IMG/VR virus record: IMGVR_UViG_3300044910_000838
Location: 1-46,585 of that record
Source: a virus
Direction: 5' to 3' (one strand)
DNA: 46,585 nt
The first letter of the stretch is position 1. Every line of letters starts with the position of its first letter. This document shows, one piece after another, positions 1 through 7,295 of the stretch. The position numbers and the translations under genes are program-made. The notes under the pieces are model-generated. The model was given only the letters and a program-made list of their open reading frames with translations, did no database searches and was not told the origin of the DNA.

Positions 1-80
1 AAATGAAATTGAATAGTAAAATAAGATTTATCTTCTATACCATCATTTTCTTTTAATAAGAATGATTTAAAGTTTTGCAT
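1..80 (-). CDS. Tandem-array paralogue, N-terminal fragment cut by window edge
   Basis: The first 26 codons are visible and begin MQNFKSFLLKENDG, the same start as the other array members, so this is the next gene of the array running off the left edge. Its ATG lies inside the end of the upstream gene (14-nt overlap), exactly as at every other junction in the array. No function can be assigned; the middle and the expected conserved tail are outside the window. Confidence 0.8.
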   Translation of the reverse strand, partial: MQNFKSFLLKENDGIEDKSYFTIQFH

Positions 81-792
81 ATTGTCTAAACCCGTTAGTA
101 ATTAATTCTTCTTGACATTCTAATATATCTCTATCTATTTTTGCATGATAATTTATAATATCCATTACAATACTTAATTCTGTTAATTTATTACCAGCAA
201 TTCCATTATGAGATATTCTATTAAAATTCTTTGTTAGTAAAAGTGATAATAACGGAGTATTAGTTAAAAGTTTTTCTGCAACACTTGCTCCAAAATTTAA
301 AGATAATGAAGTATCTGATTCAAAAGATTTTGAAAAATCCTTAGCATTAAATTTAGAAGCAGCATTAATAAAAATATGATTAGTTTTAACATTACAATTA
401 AATTCTTCTAAACTTGGAGTATATAAATCTAAATCGTTGTATGATCCTCGCAAATTTTCTAGTGTTTTAATAGATTTTAATTTAAATTCAAGTTCATCAG
501 CAATAATAGGAGCACCCCAAATATTTGTTAATGTTTCACTTCTTATAGTTAAATCGTTAGCAGTATCAAAATGAAATGGTAATCTAGTTTTATCTAATAG
601 TGTATTATCATAGTAAAAAGAAGCACGGGATTTAATAACATTTACAGAATGTTTATAAACAGCAAAATCATTAATATGATTTCTTCCATCATATTGAATT
701 GCTTCTTTTATTTGTTTAGAAGATGTTAAATGCCAAGGAGCTAATTTAATATTAGTATTTTCTGTTATTAAATATTCTTTAAAATTTTGCAT
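67..792 (-). CDS. Tandem-array paralogue (MQNFK...LECQEELITNG family), 241 aa
   Basis: The protein starts MQNFKEYLITE and ends DRDILECQEELITNGFRQYAKL. Residues between these ends share little with neighbours apart from a hydrophobic stretch (LLSLLLTKNFNRI) before the tail, which corresponds to the ILGLLxIxxL element of other members. The middle keeps weak leucine-rich-repeat-like spacing (TIRSETLTNIWGAPIIADEL). Start and stop each overlap a neighbour by 14 nt, so translation is probably coupled through the array. The C-terminal ECQxELI motif is, from memory, seen in uncharacterised leucine-rich-repeat-like proteins of T4-like phages. Function unknown. Confidence 0.8.
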   Translation of the reverse strand: MQNFKEYLITENTNIKLAPWHLTSSKQIKEAIQYDGRNHINDFAVYKHSVNVIKSRASFYYDNTLLDKTRLPFHFDTANDLTIRSETLTNIWGAPIIADELEFKLKSIKTLENLRGSYNDLDLYTPSLEEFNCNVKTNHIFINAASKFNAKDFSKSFESDTSLSLNFGASVAEKLLTNTPLLSLLLTKNFNRISHNGIAGNKLTELSIVMDIINYHAKIDRDILECQEELITNGFRQYAKL

Positions 793-1405
793 ATTGTTTT
801 AATCCATTAGTAATTAGTTCTTCCTGACATTCTAATATATCTCTATCTTCTAAATGTTTATAAGCAATATTAGCCCATTTAGGTGTAATAGTATTTACGT
901 GAAAATAAATATTTACACTTTTATCAATTTTAAATATATCTAATATTCCTCCAGTTATATTATCAACATTGCTAAAAAATAATTCTATGCATTCTTTATC
1001 AATTACTTTACTTATTCCAGTTAATGAAAAATTAGAAGGACAAATAATTTCAATTGTTTCCCATTGTAATTTTTGATTAGGTAATCCATGAGATATTAAA
1101 TTAGTATTTCCGCCTTCAATATCATTATCAAATTGTAATACTATTGCATTAACTTCTTCTAATAACATATCATAAATATTAGTTAATTCATGATTAGAAA
1201 TATTAGTTAATTTTAAAACTTTACAAGTAATTTGTTCTCTATCTATAGAGATGTCAAATTGATAATCTTCATTTAATGATTCAACTTTATCTTGAAGAAA
1301 TTGAACCTCTCTTCTATTGAGAGAATTAGTAGCATGAAATACTACTTCAAAAGTATAAGAAGAAGTTTGTTCTTCTTTTAATAAAAATTGTTTAAAGTTT
1401 TGCAT
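779..1405 (-). CDS. Tandem-array paralogue, 208 aa
   Basis: Starts MQNFKQFLLKEE and ends DRDILECQEELITNGLKQYAKF. The middle has no leucine-rich-repeat spacing; residues about 15-100 look like an alpha/beta domain (FEVVFHATNSLNRREVQFLQ). A matching layout is seen in the member at 2104-2685: both contain a SFGLP/TYKLEWQ- or GLPNQKLQWE-type segment followed by GGxLxxxxID and NTIxPKW, so these two form a subfamily within the array. The 14-nt overlaps with both neighbours are preserved. Function unknown. Confidence 0.8.
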   Translation of the reverse strand: MQNFKQFLLKEEQTSSYTFEVVFHATNSLNRREVQFLQDKVESLNEDYQFDISIDREQITCKVLKLTNISNHELTNIYDMLLEEVNAIVLQFDNDIEGGNTNLISHGLPNQKLQWETIEIICPSNFSLTGISKVIDKECIELFFSNVDNITGGILDIFKIDKSVNIYFHVNTITPKWANIAYKHLEDRDILECQEELITNGLKQYAKF

Positions 1406-2117
1406 ATTGCCTTAATCCATTAGTAATAAGTTCTTCCTGACATTCTAATACATCTTTATCGCCTTGCAAATGTCTTCCAACAATATTTACCGCTTTAATG
1501 AATTTTGGATATTTAGTTAATTCACCAGTAGTTGCAGTTGGTGAATAACCTATATCATTACATCCAGGAATAAGCAAAAATCCTAAGAAGGAATCTCCTA
1601 AATTAGAGAATGGTAAAACAAAATGATCATAATCTTCAGTAGATGGATTTATTTTTTTAACTATTTTATTAATACGGTGAAACGAAGCAATAGAAGTTCC
1701 ACGTAATATATATTTAGAAGCACTTTCTGGAAAATAATCTAAAGTTGAAATATTATCATTACCAGAAATGCTAAATTTACCTTCAACAGAAGTTGGAGCT
1801 CCTTTTAAAGAAAATAAATCACAATCTCCTGCAAAAAAATGTCTAGATATATGACCAAATTGACAAGGAAATTTTCTTAAATCAGTTTCTTCTTCTAATG
1901 GCAAACATTCAGGAAATGAAGAAATTTGAACATAAGAACAATTTAATTTTCCATAAGTAATTATTGGATTTAAAATTTGACCTTGTTCATGAGGTGATTG
2001 AACATTATATTTTTTTAATACTGCATGTCCTTGGTCTGTAGCCCATTCGCGAATATCTTGTTCTGGCCAGAAATCATTATGTTCTTCCTGAAGTAAATAT
2101 TTTTTAAAATTTTGCAT
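1392..2117 (-). CDS. Tandem-array paralogue, 241 aa
   Basis: Starts MQNFKKYLLQEE and ends GDKDVLECQEELITNGLRQYAKL. The centre keeps a degenerate repeat (LFSLKGAPTSVEGKFSISG, then ISTLDYFPES) that matches the LxSLxGxPxxVxGxFxxxxN unit of the clearer members at 44014-45124. A FLGFLLIPGCNDI segment precedes the tail. Both ends overlap neighbours by 14 nt. Function unknown; a binding role for the repeat part is only inference. Confidence 0.8.
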   Translation of the reverse strand: MQNFKKYLLQEEHNDFWPEQDIREWATDQGHAVLKKYNVQSPHEQGQILNPIITYGKLNCSYVQISSFPECLPLEEETDLRKFPCQFGHISRHFFAGDCDLFSLKGAPTSVEGKFSISGNDNISTLDYFPESASKYILRGTSIASFHRINKIVKKINPSTEDYDHFVLPFSNLGDSFLGFLLIPGCNDIGYSPTATTGELTKYPKFIKAVNIVGRHLQGDKDVLECQEELITNGLRQYAKL

Positions 2118-2685
2118 ATTGTCTTAATCCATTAGTAATAAGTTCTTCCTGACATTCTAAAACATCTCGTTCATTTTCTAAATGTTTATCTATAATAGCT
2201 AACCATTTAGGTTCAATTGTATTAAAAGTTAAAAATGGAATTTGGTCTATTAATAATAAACTTAAAACTCCACCAACAACATTATGGCATTGTGAAATTA
2301 CTAATGATTGACATGAACCAATAACTTTATCCAATCCAGATATTGATTGATTAGGTTCTACACTAAGTAAAATATTTTGCCATTCTAATTTATATGTAGG
2401 AAATCCAACACTTTGTAATTCACTTTCAAAATAATAAACTTCAAATAATTCATCGCACATACTAACAATTACATTTTCAATATGTTCTAAAGCTTGTTTA
2501 TTACCATTTTGTTGGTTTAGTTGTTTAAAAGATATATGAACATTTTTGATAAACAAATTAACTTCAATTTTATATTTTTTAAAAAATTGTTTTAAATTGG
2601 CTTTAAATTGTTTAACATCTGCGAAACCTTTATAATTTATATCTATATGAAATTCAACATTTCCAAGTTCTTTAGAGTTTAGCAT
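2104..2685 (-). CDS. Tandem-array paralogue with diverged start, 193 aa
   Basis: I place the start at 2685 (MLNSKELGNVEF) rather than the ATG 15 nt upstream. This ATG sits at the same place as MQNFK in the other copies and restores the common 14-nt overlap with the upstream stop; MLNSK is then a drifted MQNFK. The protein ends NERDVLECQEELITNGLRQYAKF. The middle resembles the member at 779-1405 (GFPTYKLEWQNI, GGVLSLLLIDQI, NTIEPKW) and has no leucine-rich repeats. Function unknown. Confidence 0.75.
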   Translation of the reverse strand: MLNSKELGNVEFHIDINYKGFADVKQFKANLKQFFKKYKIEVNLFIKNVHISFKQLNQQNGNKQALEHIENVIVSMCDELFEVYYFESELQSVGFPTYKLEWQNILLSVEPNQSISGLDKVIGSCQSLVISQCHNVVGGVLSLLLIDQIPFLTFNTIEPKWLAIIDKHLENERDVLECQEELITNGLRQYAKF

Positions 2686-3295
2686 AATGTCTATAACCAT
2701 TAGTGATTAGTTCTTCTTGACATTCTAACACATCTCTATCACTTTGTAAATGTTTATTTATAATTTCACAAATATTTCCACTATAATCATAATCATCATT
2801 AGTATATACTTCTTCTAATTTTTTTATATTTAATAATCCTAAAAAATTATTTTTAGTAATACTTCCACTAATTATAATATTCTTACATTGTAATAAATGT
2901 TTATGAATTCCAGAAAGTGATATTAGGTTTGGACATTTAGAAATATCTAAATCTTCTGTTATAATTTTAGTAATACCTTCAAAAGAAGAAAAATTATTTC
3001 TACTAGCGTTAACATTTCCTTCAACTTGTTCTGGGAAATTTTTAAAAGATTTTAATTTTAAATTACTACAAGTAAAATCTGAATGATAATCATCTATTAA
3101 ATTAGCAATTGGAACAATAATTTCATCATAATGAACTAAATCTGATTGATAATATTCTAACGTAAAAGAATTAGTTGTTCTTAATAATTTCCCATCATCT
3201 GTTATTTTCCAAATGACAGGATATTCTTTAACCAGTTGAATAATAGATGGAGGTATATTATTTTGTTCTTTTAAAAATAATTCTTTTACTTTCAT
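2672..3295 (-). CDS. First member of the left tandem array, 207 aa
   Basis: This is the promoter-proximal gene of the left array. It starts MKVKELFLKEQ instead of MQNFK, and its ATG overlaps the RimK-like gene's stop by one base (TAATG), so the array appears translationally coupled to RimK. The tail is DRDVLECQEELITNGYRHYAKL. The middle has leucine-rich-repeat-like units (LKLKSFKNFPEQVEGNVNAS, then ISLSGIHKHL) followed by NFLGLLNIKKLEEV. Function unknown. Confidence 0.8.
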   Translation of the reverse strand: MKVKELFLKEQNNIPPSIIQLVKEYPVIWKITDDGKLLRTTNSFTLEYYQSDLVHYDEIIVPIANLIDDYHSDFTCSNLKLKSFKNFPEQVEGNVNASRNNFSSFEGITKIITEDLDISKCPNLISLSGIHKHLLQCKNIIISGSITKNNFLGLLNIKKLEEVYTNDDYDYSGNICEIINKHLQSDRDVLECQEELITNGYRHYAKL

Positions 3296-4908
3296 TATTC
3301 TTCTTCTTTGGTAGATACTGTGGCGCTAATTGCAGAAATATTATTCATTGCAGGATTAATTAATAATGCTGCTTGAGCTAATGTATTTCTACCTAATAGA
3401 ATAGCGTATTTCATATGAGAACGTTCATTAACATTTAATTCAATGTTATGTAATACAGTTTCATTAACTGTCATATCTACTCGAATAACTGCTCGTTCAT
3501 TTGTTTTATCACTATCAGCTTGTCTAATTTTAGCAATACGTAATAAATGAAATTTATAAACTGTTCCATTAAATTTGAAAGAAACTTGATTCGTATCTTT
3601 ATCAATTTTAATATCTTCACCTGCAATTGAAGAAACATTAGCTCCAGTATCAACTCTAGCTTCAATAGGAACTTCATCATTAAAGTGTTTGATAACAACA
3701 TTAGTTACAGTTCCAATAATCTGTTCATGAGCGTTATCTAATAATTCAGGATTAATTATATTAGCATGAGGGTTCATTGATTTTTCATCAGATTTTTCTT
3801 CTTTTTTATCTAATTCAGCAGCTTCTTCTCTATCCATATCAACTTCTTTAGTTCCAGTTTCTTCTTCCTCTTCTTCCTCTTCAGTAGGACCTGATTCTTT
3901 TTCAGCAGAAGTTGTAAATTCTAATTCGCCTAATTCAGGTTGTTTATCATCTTCACTTTTATCTGATTGTTTATCATCATCTTCTTCTTTACTATTATCT
4001 GTTGAAGTTTCTTCTTTATCTTCTTCTTTTCCTCCATCTATTAATGAAGAGCAATAATCAATAACTGTTTTAGCAACATCAATATCAACAACTTTTTGCA
4101 TACTTTCAAAACCAGGAGAACCATTAACTTCTAAAATAACAACATCATCTCCATCCATAATATAATCAACTGCAGCGAAATCAATACCAATTGCATCAGC
4201 TGCTTTTTTACATACTTCTAATTCTTGTTCTGAAGGTTTATGAACTTTTAATTCAGCACCTTGATGAGCATTACTTCTAAAAGAACCTTCAGGAACTGTT
4301 CTCATCACAGTTGCTAAAGGTTTTCCACCTAAGAATAAAATACGACCACTTTCTTTATGTTCAATAAATTCTTGTAACATAAATTCAGTTCCTGATTTTA
4401 TCAATTGCTGTACTATAGATACTAAACTAGCTCGACTATCTGCTCTGATTACCCCGATACCTTGTGTTCCATAGATAGTTTTAACAATAACTGGAAATTT
4501 ATTCCCAATAGCTTCTACTGCATGGTCTATTTGTTCATCATTAGTAAATAATGTTGTTTTAGGTGTTTTAATACCTTCAGCATTTAATTTAATTTGTGTA
4601 TCAATTTTATTAGAAGCAGTTCTTAATGCAGGACCTTTATTAAGGACCTTTACACCCATTTTATCTAAGTGATTAATGATAGAAATTTTATAATCTAAAT
4701 TAGTTTCAGATAATCTAGGAATACATAAATCAGCACCTTTATATTTGGTGCCTTTATAAGAAATATATTCTTCATTTGTTAGATTGATATAACATTCTTC
4801 CGGGTCAATAACTTCAACATCGTATCCTGCTTCCTCTGCCTTTTTAACAAGTTCTTTAGGAGCCCAATTTTCTCGTTCAGTAGTAAGAAGTAATAATTTT
4901 TTAGACAT
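3295..4908 (-). CDS. RimK-like ATP-grasp ligase fused to RimB/retropepsin-like domain, 537 aa
   Basis: Residues 1-293 form a RimK-type ATP-grasp enzyme: KGPALRTASNKIDTQ, the ATP-binding segment VIVKTIYGTQGIGV (about 140-153), and the metal-binding LEVNGSPGF (259-267). RimK enzymes add glutamate to protein C-termini (ribosomal protein S6 in E. coli). An acidic linker, residues 294-375, leads to a C-terminal domain with ARVDTGANVSSI (D420-T-G-A) and ILLGRNTL, typical of the retropepsin-like 'ATP-dependent zinc protease'/RimB family often encoded beside rimK. The start at 4908 (MSKKLLLL) is preferred because the longer ORF would overlap the upstream gene. Here ligase and partner are one polypeptide. 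The natural substrate (host ribosome or virion protein) cannot be told. Confidence 0.85.
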   Translation of the reverse strand: MSKKLLLLTTERENWAPKELVKKAEEAGYDVEVIDPEECYINLTNEEYISYKGTKYKGADLCIPRLSETNLDYKISIINHLDKMGVKVLNKGPALRTASNKIDTQIKLNAEGIKTPKTTLFTNDEQIDHAVEAIGNKFPVIVKTIYGTQGIGVIRADSRASLVSIVQQLIKSGTEFMLQEFIEHKESGRILFLGGKPLATVMRTVPEGSFRSNAHQGAELKVHKPSEQELEVCKKAADAIGIDFAAVDYIMDGDDVVILEVNGSPGFESMQKVVDIDVAKTVIDYCSSLIDGGKEEDKEETSTDNSKEEDDDKQSDKSEDDKQPELGELEFTTSAEKESGPTEEEEEEEETGTKEVDMDREEAAELDKKEEKSDEKSMNPHANIINPELLDNAHEQIIGTVTNVVIKHFNDEVPIEARVDTGANVSSIAGEDIKIDKDTNQVSFKFNGTVYKFHLLRIAKIRQADSDKTNERAVIRVDMTVNETVLHNIELNVNERSHMKYAILLGRNTLAQAALLINPAMNNISAISATVSTKEEE

Positions 4909-4912
4909 AATA

Positions 4913-5314
4913 TTATACGTAATTTTTTGGATGGGAAATACCAGCAAGTTCTCTATATCTTTTTAAATCAGATTTATCTTCAGTTTTGCTTTCAACATAA
5001 GTAACTGGTTGTTGGCAACTATTTAATAATTCTTGATATAAAGATTTTTTACACATTTTTAATTTTTTAATTATAGTTGCGCTTTTACCTTCACAAGATA
5101 CATTTAAAATAATATCAAAGAATATATCATTACTACCTTCTGGATTCTGTATAGAAGGTAATTCTTTAACATAAGCATATAAATTAGGACAAGGTTCAGC
5201 AGCAGGTTCTTCTGGTTGAGGTGTATATTCAACAGGAATTTCTGGTTGTTCTACAGGTGTATGATAATCTGTTGATATCATTGGTTGTGAAGTAAAGGAT
5301 ATTGTATCATTCAT
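4913..5314 (-). CDS. Hypothetical protein, Pro/Glu-rich N-terminus, 133 aa
   Basis: The first 45 residues are disordered-looking and rich in Pro, Glu and Gln (VEQPEIPVEYTPQPEEPAAE). The rest is mixed, with four cysteines (PCPNL, NVSCEG, KMCKKS, NSCQQP) and a basic C-terminus. I do not recognise the family. It ends four bases before the RimK-like start, so the two are probably co-translated. Confidence 0.7.
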   Translation of the reverse strand: MNDTISFTSQPMISTDYHTPVEQPEIPVEYTPQPEEPAAEPCPNLYAYVKELPSIQNPEGSNDIFFDIILNVSCEGKSATIIKKLKMCKKSLYQELLNSCQQPVTYVESKTEDKSDLKRYRELAGISHPKNYV

Positions 5315-5340
5315 ATTATAATCTCTCTTTTTTATATTTT

Positions 5341-7293
5341 TTAATCTTCATCAATAATATCTAAGATAGCATTGACATCTTTTTCATGTAATAAAATTCC
5401 ATTCATATATTTGTCAGAATTTTCGTTAATAGCGATATATTTTTTACCATGATCAATGGCTTTAAATTGCCATTCTTCATTACCATCTTTAATTAAGGTG
5501 CTTAAACCATTATCAATTGATGATTTAAATAATTCTAAATCTTTTCCATCTAAAGTAATACTAACATCTTCAATGGATAATGTCATTTTATCTTTTTTAG
5601 AAGCAATACTCCAATTTCCTAAATCAGCAGCTCTATGCATATAAGCGCTATTAACTTCTTCTGTTGTCATTTGAGTATCAGCAATTTGTTGATTTGATAA
5701 TATTTTAGCTATTGATATTAATTTGTTTTTAGCAGAAATTAAATCAGGTTTCTTATCTTTAATAGATTGAACAACCATAGATTTTTTATAAACTAAATTA
5801 GCTTCTGGAATACCTAATTGAGTAGCTATTAATACAACTAAATTAACAAATTTATCTGGAGAAAAGTTAGATACATCTTCAGATAATAATTCTTCAGAAA
5901 TTTCTTCAGGAGCATCAATATCTAATGCACGAGCTAATTTTTTCAAATTAGATTTAATTCCAGTATGGCTAGCAAAAGCTCTAGCTGTTTTCCTAGTATC
6001 TTGTTTTAATTGAGATACTTTATTTGTTAATAATACTTCAGGAACACCTAATGCTCTATAAATTTTAATAATTAATTTCTGTAATTCATTAGTCATTTTT
6101 TCATCAATATCAGGACTTTCTTTTAAATCTTCAGAAGTAAAATTGCTAACTAATTTTCTTTGTTTATTATATACTTCATCTTTAGACATCAACACTGATA
6201 AATCTTTAATTAATCTTCCTATCAATAATTTAGCTCTAGAATTTGTATTCAATTCTAATGCTGCATTCCTAACACCTTTTCTAAATTGGGATTTCTTTAA
6301 TAAAATTCTATCAACAGGAAAATCTAATAGAAACAATAACTTAGCTATTTTTTGTTGAAAAGCTGTATTAAAAATATCTTCAATTTTTAGTTCATCTTTA
6401 GAAAAGATTTCTTTTTTATCTTTAGCTTCTGATAAAATAGGTTTATTTAAAAAATCTGCGAATAAAAAGCTTTCTTTCATTTCAATGGTTTCCTTATCTT
6501 TAGTTGATTTTTTCTTTTTCTTTTTGTCTTTTTTTGGTTTATTATCACCATCTTCGTCATCAGAACCATCTTCAGCATTATCTTCCTCTTCATCTTTTTC
6601 TTCCTCGTCTTCAACATCTTCATCAGATGTTTCTTCTTTATCTTTATCATCTTCCATATCAAAGTCTAAATCACTTTCTTTTCCAGTATCTTCTTCTTCT
6701 TTTTCATCATCTTTTCCTTCTTTATCTTCATCTTTTTCTTCTCCATCTTTATCCTTTTCTTCATCTTTTGTTTTATTAGTTAAATCAAAATCTAAGGCAA
6801 ATTCTTTTTCTGCTTCATCATCTTCTTCTCCACCTTCTTCAGAACCTGGAACTTCTTGTCCTGTTTCAGGATTTTGTAATCCATCACTTCCTCTTTCTTC
6901 AGGCCATTCAACTGAGACAATATCGTAATCATCTGATAGTTTTTCAATAGCAACTTCAACATCATCTTCTTGTCCTAGCATATCTCCTAAAGCTTTTTCA
7001 AACTGTTCAGATTGTTCTGCATTTACAAATATTTTGACAATTTCACCATCATCTAATTCCATTCCAAAAGCAATTGTTTCAATTTCTTCAGCTCTATCAT
7101 GTGCTTGAGTAACTAAGTCTTGAGCTGTTTTATCATTAATATTGTCAAATGTTTTTCTATCAGTTTTTAATGATTTAATTAGCGTATATTCTAATTTAGC
7201 TTGTTCAGGAGATTTAGTTTTTACTTCACCAGTATCCTTTGCAGGTAATCCCTGAATTCCGCCGCTTTTTTCCATTTCTTGTAATAAACCCAC
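5341..7293 (-). CDS. Large protein with central acidic tract, 650 aa, unknown function
   Basis: The start is GTG at 7293, supported by a GGAG site seven bases upstream that lies over the previous gene's stop. Residues 1-135 form a folded N-terminal domain (IETIAFGMELDDGEIVKIFV, DYDIVSVEWPEE). Residues about 140-265 are an almost pure Asp/Glu/Lys tract, followed by a Lys-rich run. Residues 280-550 are helical, with repeated LLxxKSQxRKGxR-type segments (LLKKSQFRKGVRNAA, LLTNKVSQLKQDTRKTA, LVYKKSMVVQSIKD) suggesting three related helical units. A small beta-rich domain closes the protein. I do not recognise a family; position beside other large virion-type proteins is compatible with a structural role. 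Confidence 0.75.
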   Translation of the reverse strand: MGLLQEMEKSGGIQGLPAKDTGEVKTKSPEQAKLEYTLIKSLKTDRKTFDNINDKTAQDLVTQAHDRAEEIETIAFGMELDDGEIVKIFVNAEQSEQFEKALGDMLGQEDDVEVAIEKLSDDYDIVSVEWPEERGSDGLQNPETGQEVPGSEEGGEEDDEAEKEFALDFDLTNKTKDEEKDKDGEEKDEDKEGKDDEKEEEDTGKESDLDFDMEDDKDKEETSDEDVEDEEEKDEEEDNAEDGSDDEDGDNKPKKDKKKKKKSTKDKETIEMKESFLFADFLNKPILSEAKDKKEIFSKDELKIEDIFNTAFQQKIAKLLFLLDFPVDRILLKKSQFRKGVRNAALELNTNSRAKLLIGRLIKDLSVLMSKDEVYNKQRKLVSNFTSEDLKESPDIDEKMTNELQKLIIKIYRALGVPEVLLTNKVSQLKQDTRKTARAFASHTGIKSNLKKLARALDIDAPEEISEELLSEDVSNFSPDKFVNLVVLIATQLGIPEANLVYKKSMVVQSIKDKKPDLISAKNKLISIAKILSNQQIADTQMTTEEVNSAYMHRAADLGNWSIASKKDKMTLSIEDVSITLDGKDLELFKSSIDNGLSTLIKDGNEEWQFKAIDHGKKYIAINENSDKYMNGILLHEKDVNAILDIIDED

Positions 7294-7295
7294 TT

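Noticed and set aside
2685-2700. Longer start at 2700 (MVIDIMLNSK) for the array gene
   Set aside because: The ATG at 2685 matches the MQNFK position and keeps the 14-nt overlap found at every other junction.
1-3295. CRISPR-like or other short regularly spaced repeats
   Set aside because: The repeated DNA is coding and forms gene ends; spacers are whole gene middles of 500-700 bp.
6485-6928. Long plus-strand reading frames rich in Ser, and Lys-rich minus-strand frames, at the same place
   Set aside because: They are shadows of the Asp/Glu/Lys tract of the 650-aa gene, whose GAA/GAT repeats avoid stops in other frames; no ribosome-binding site or family match.
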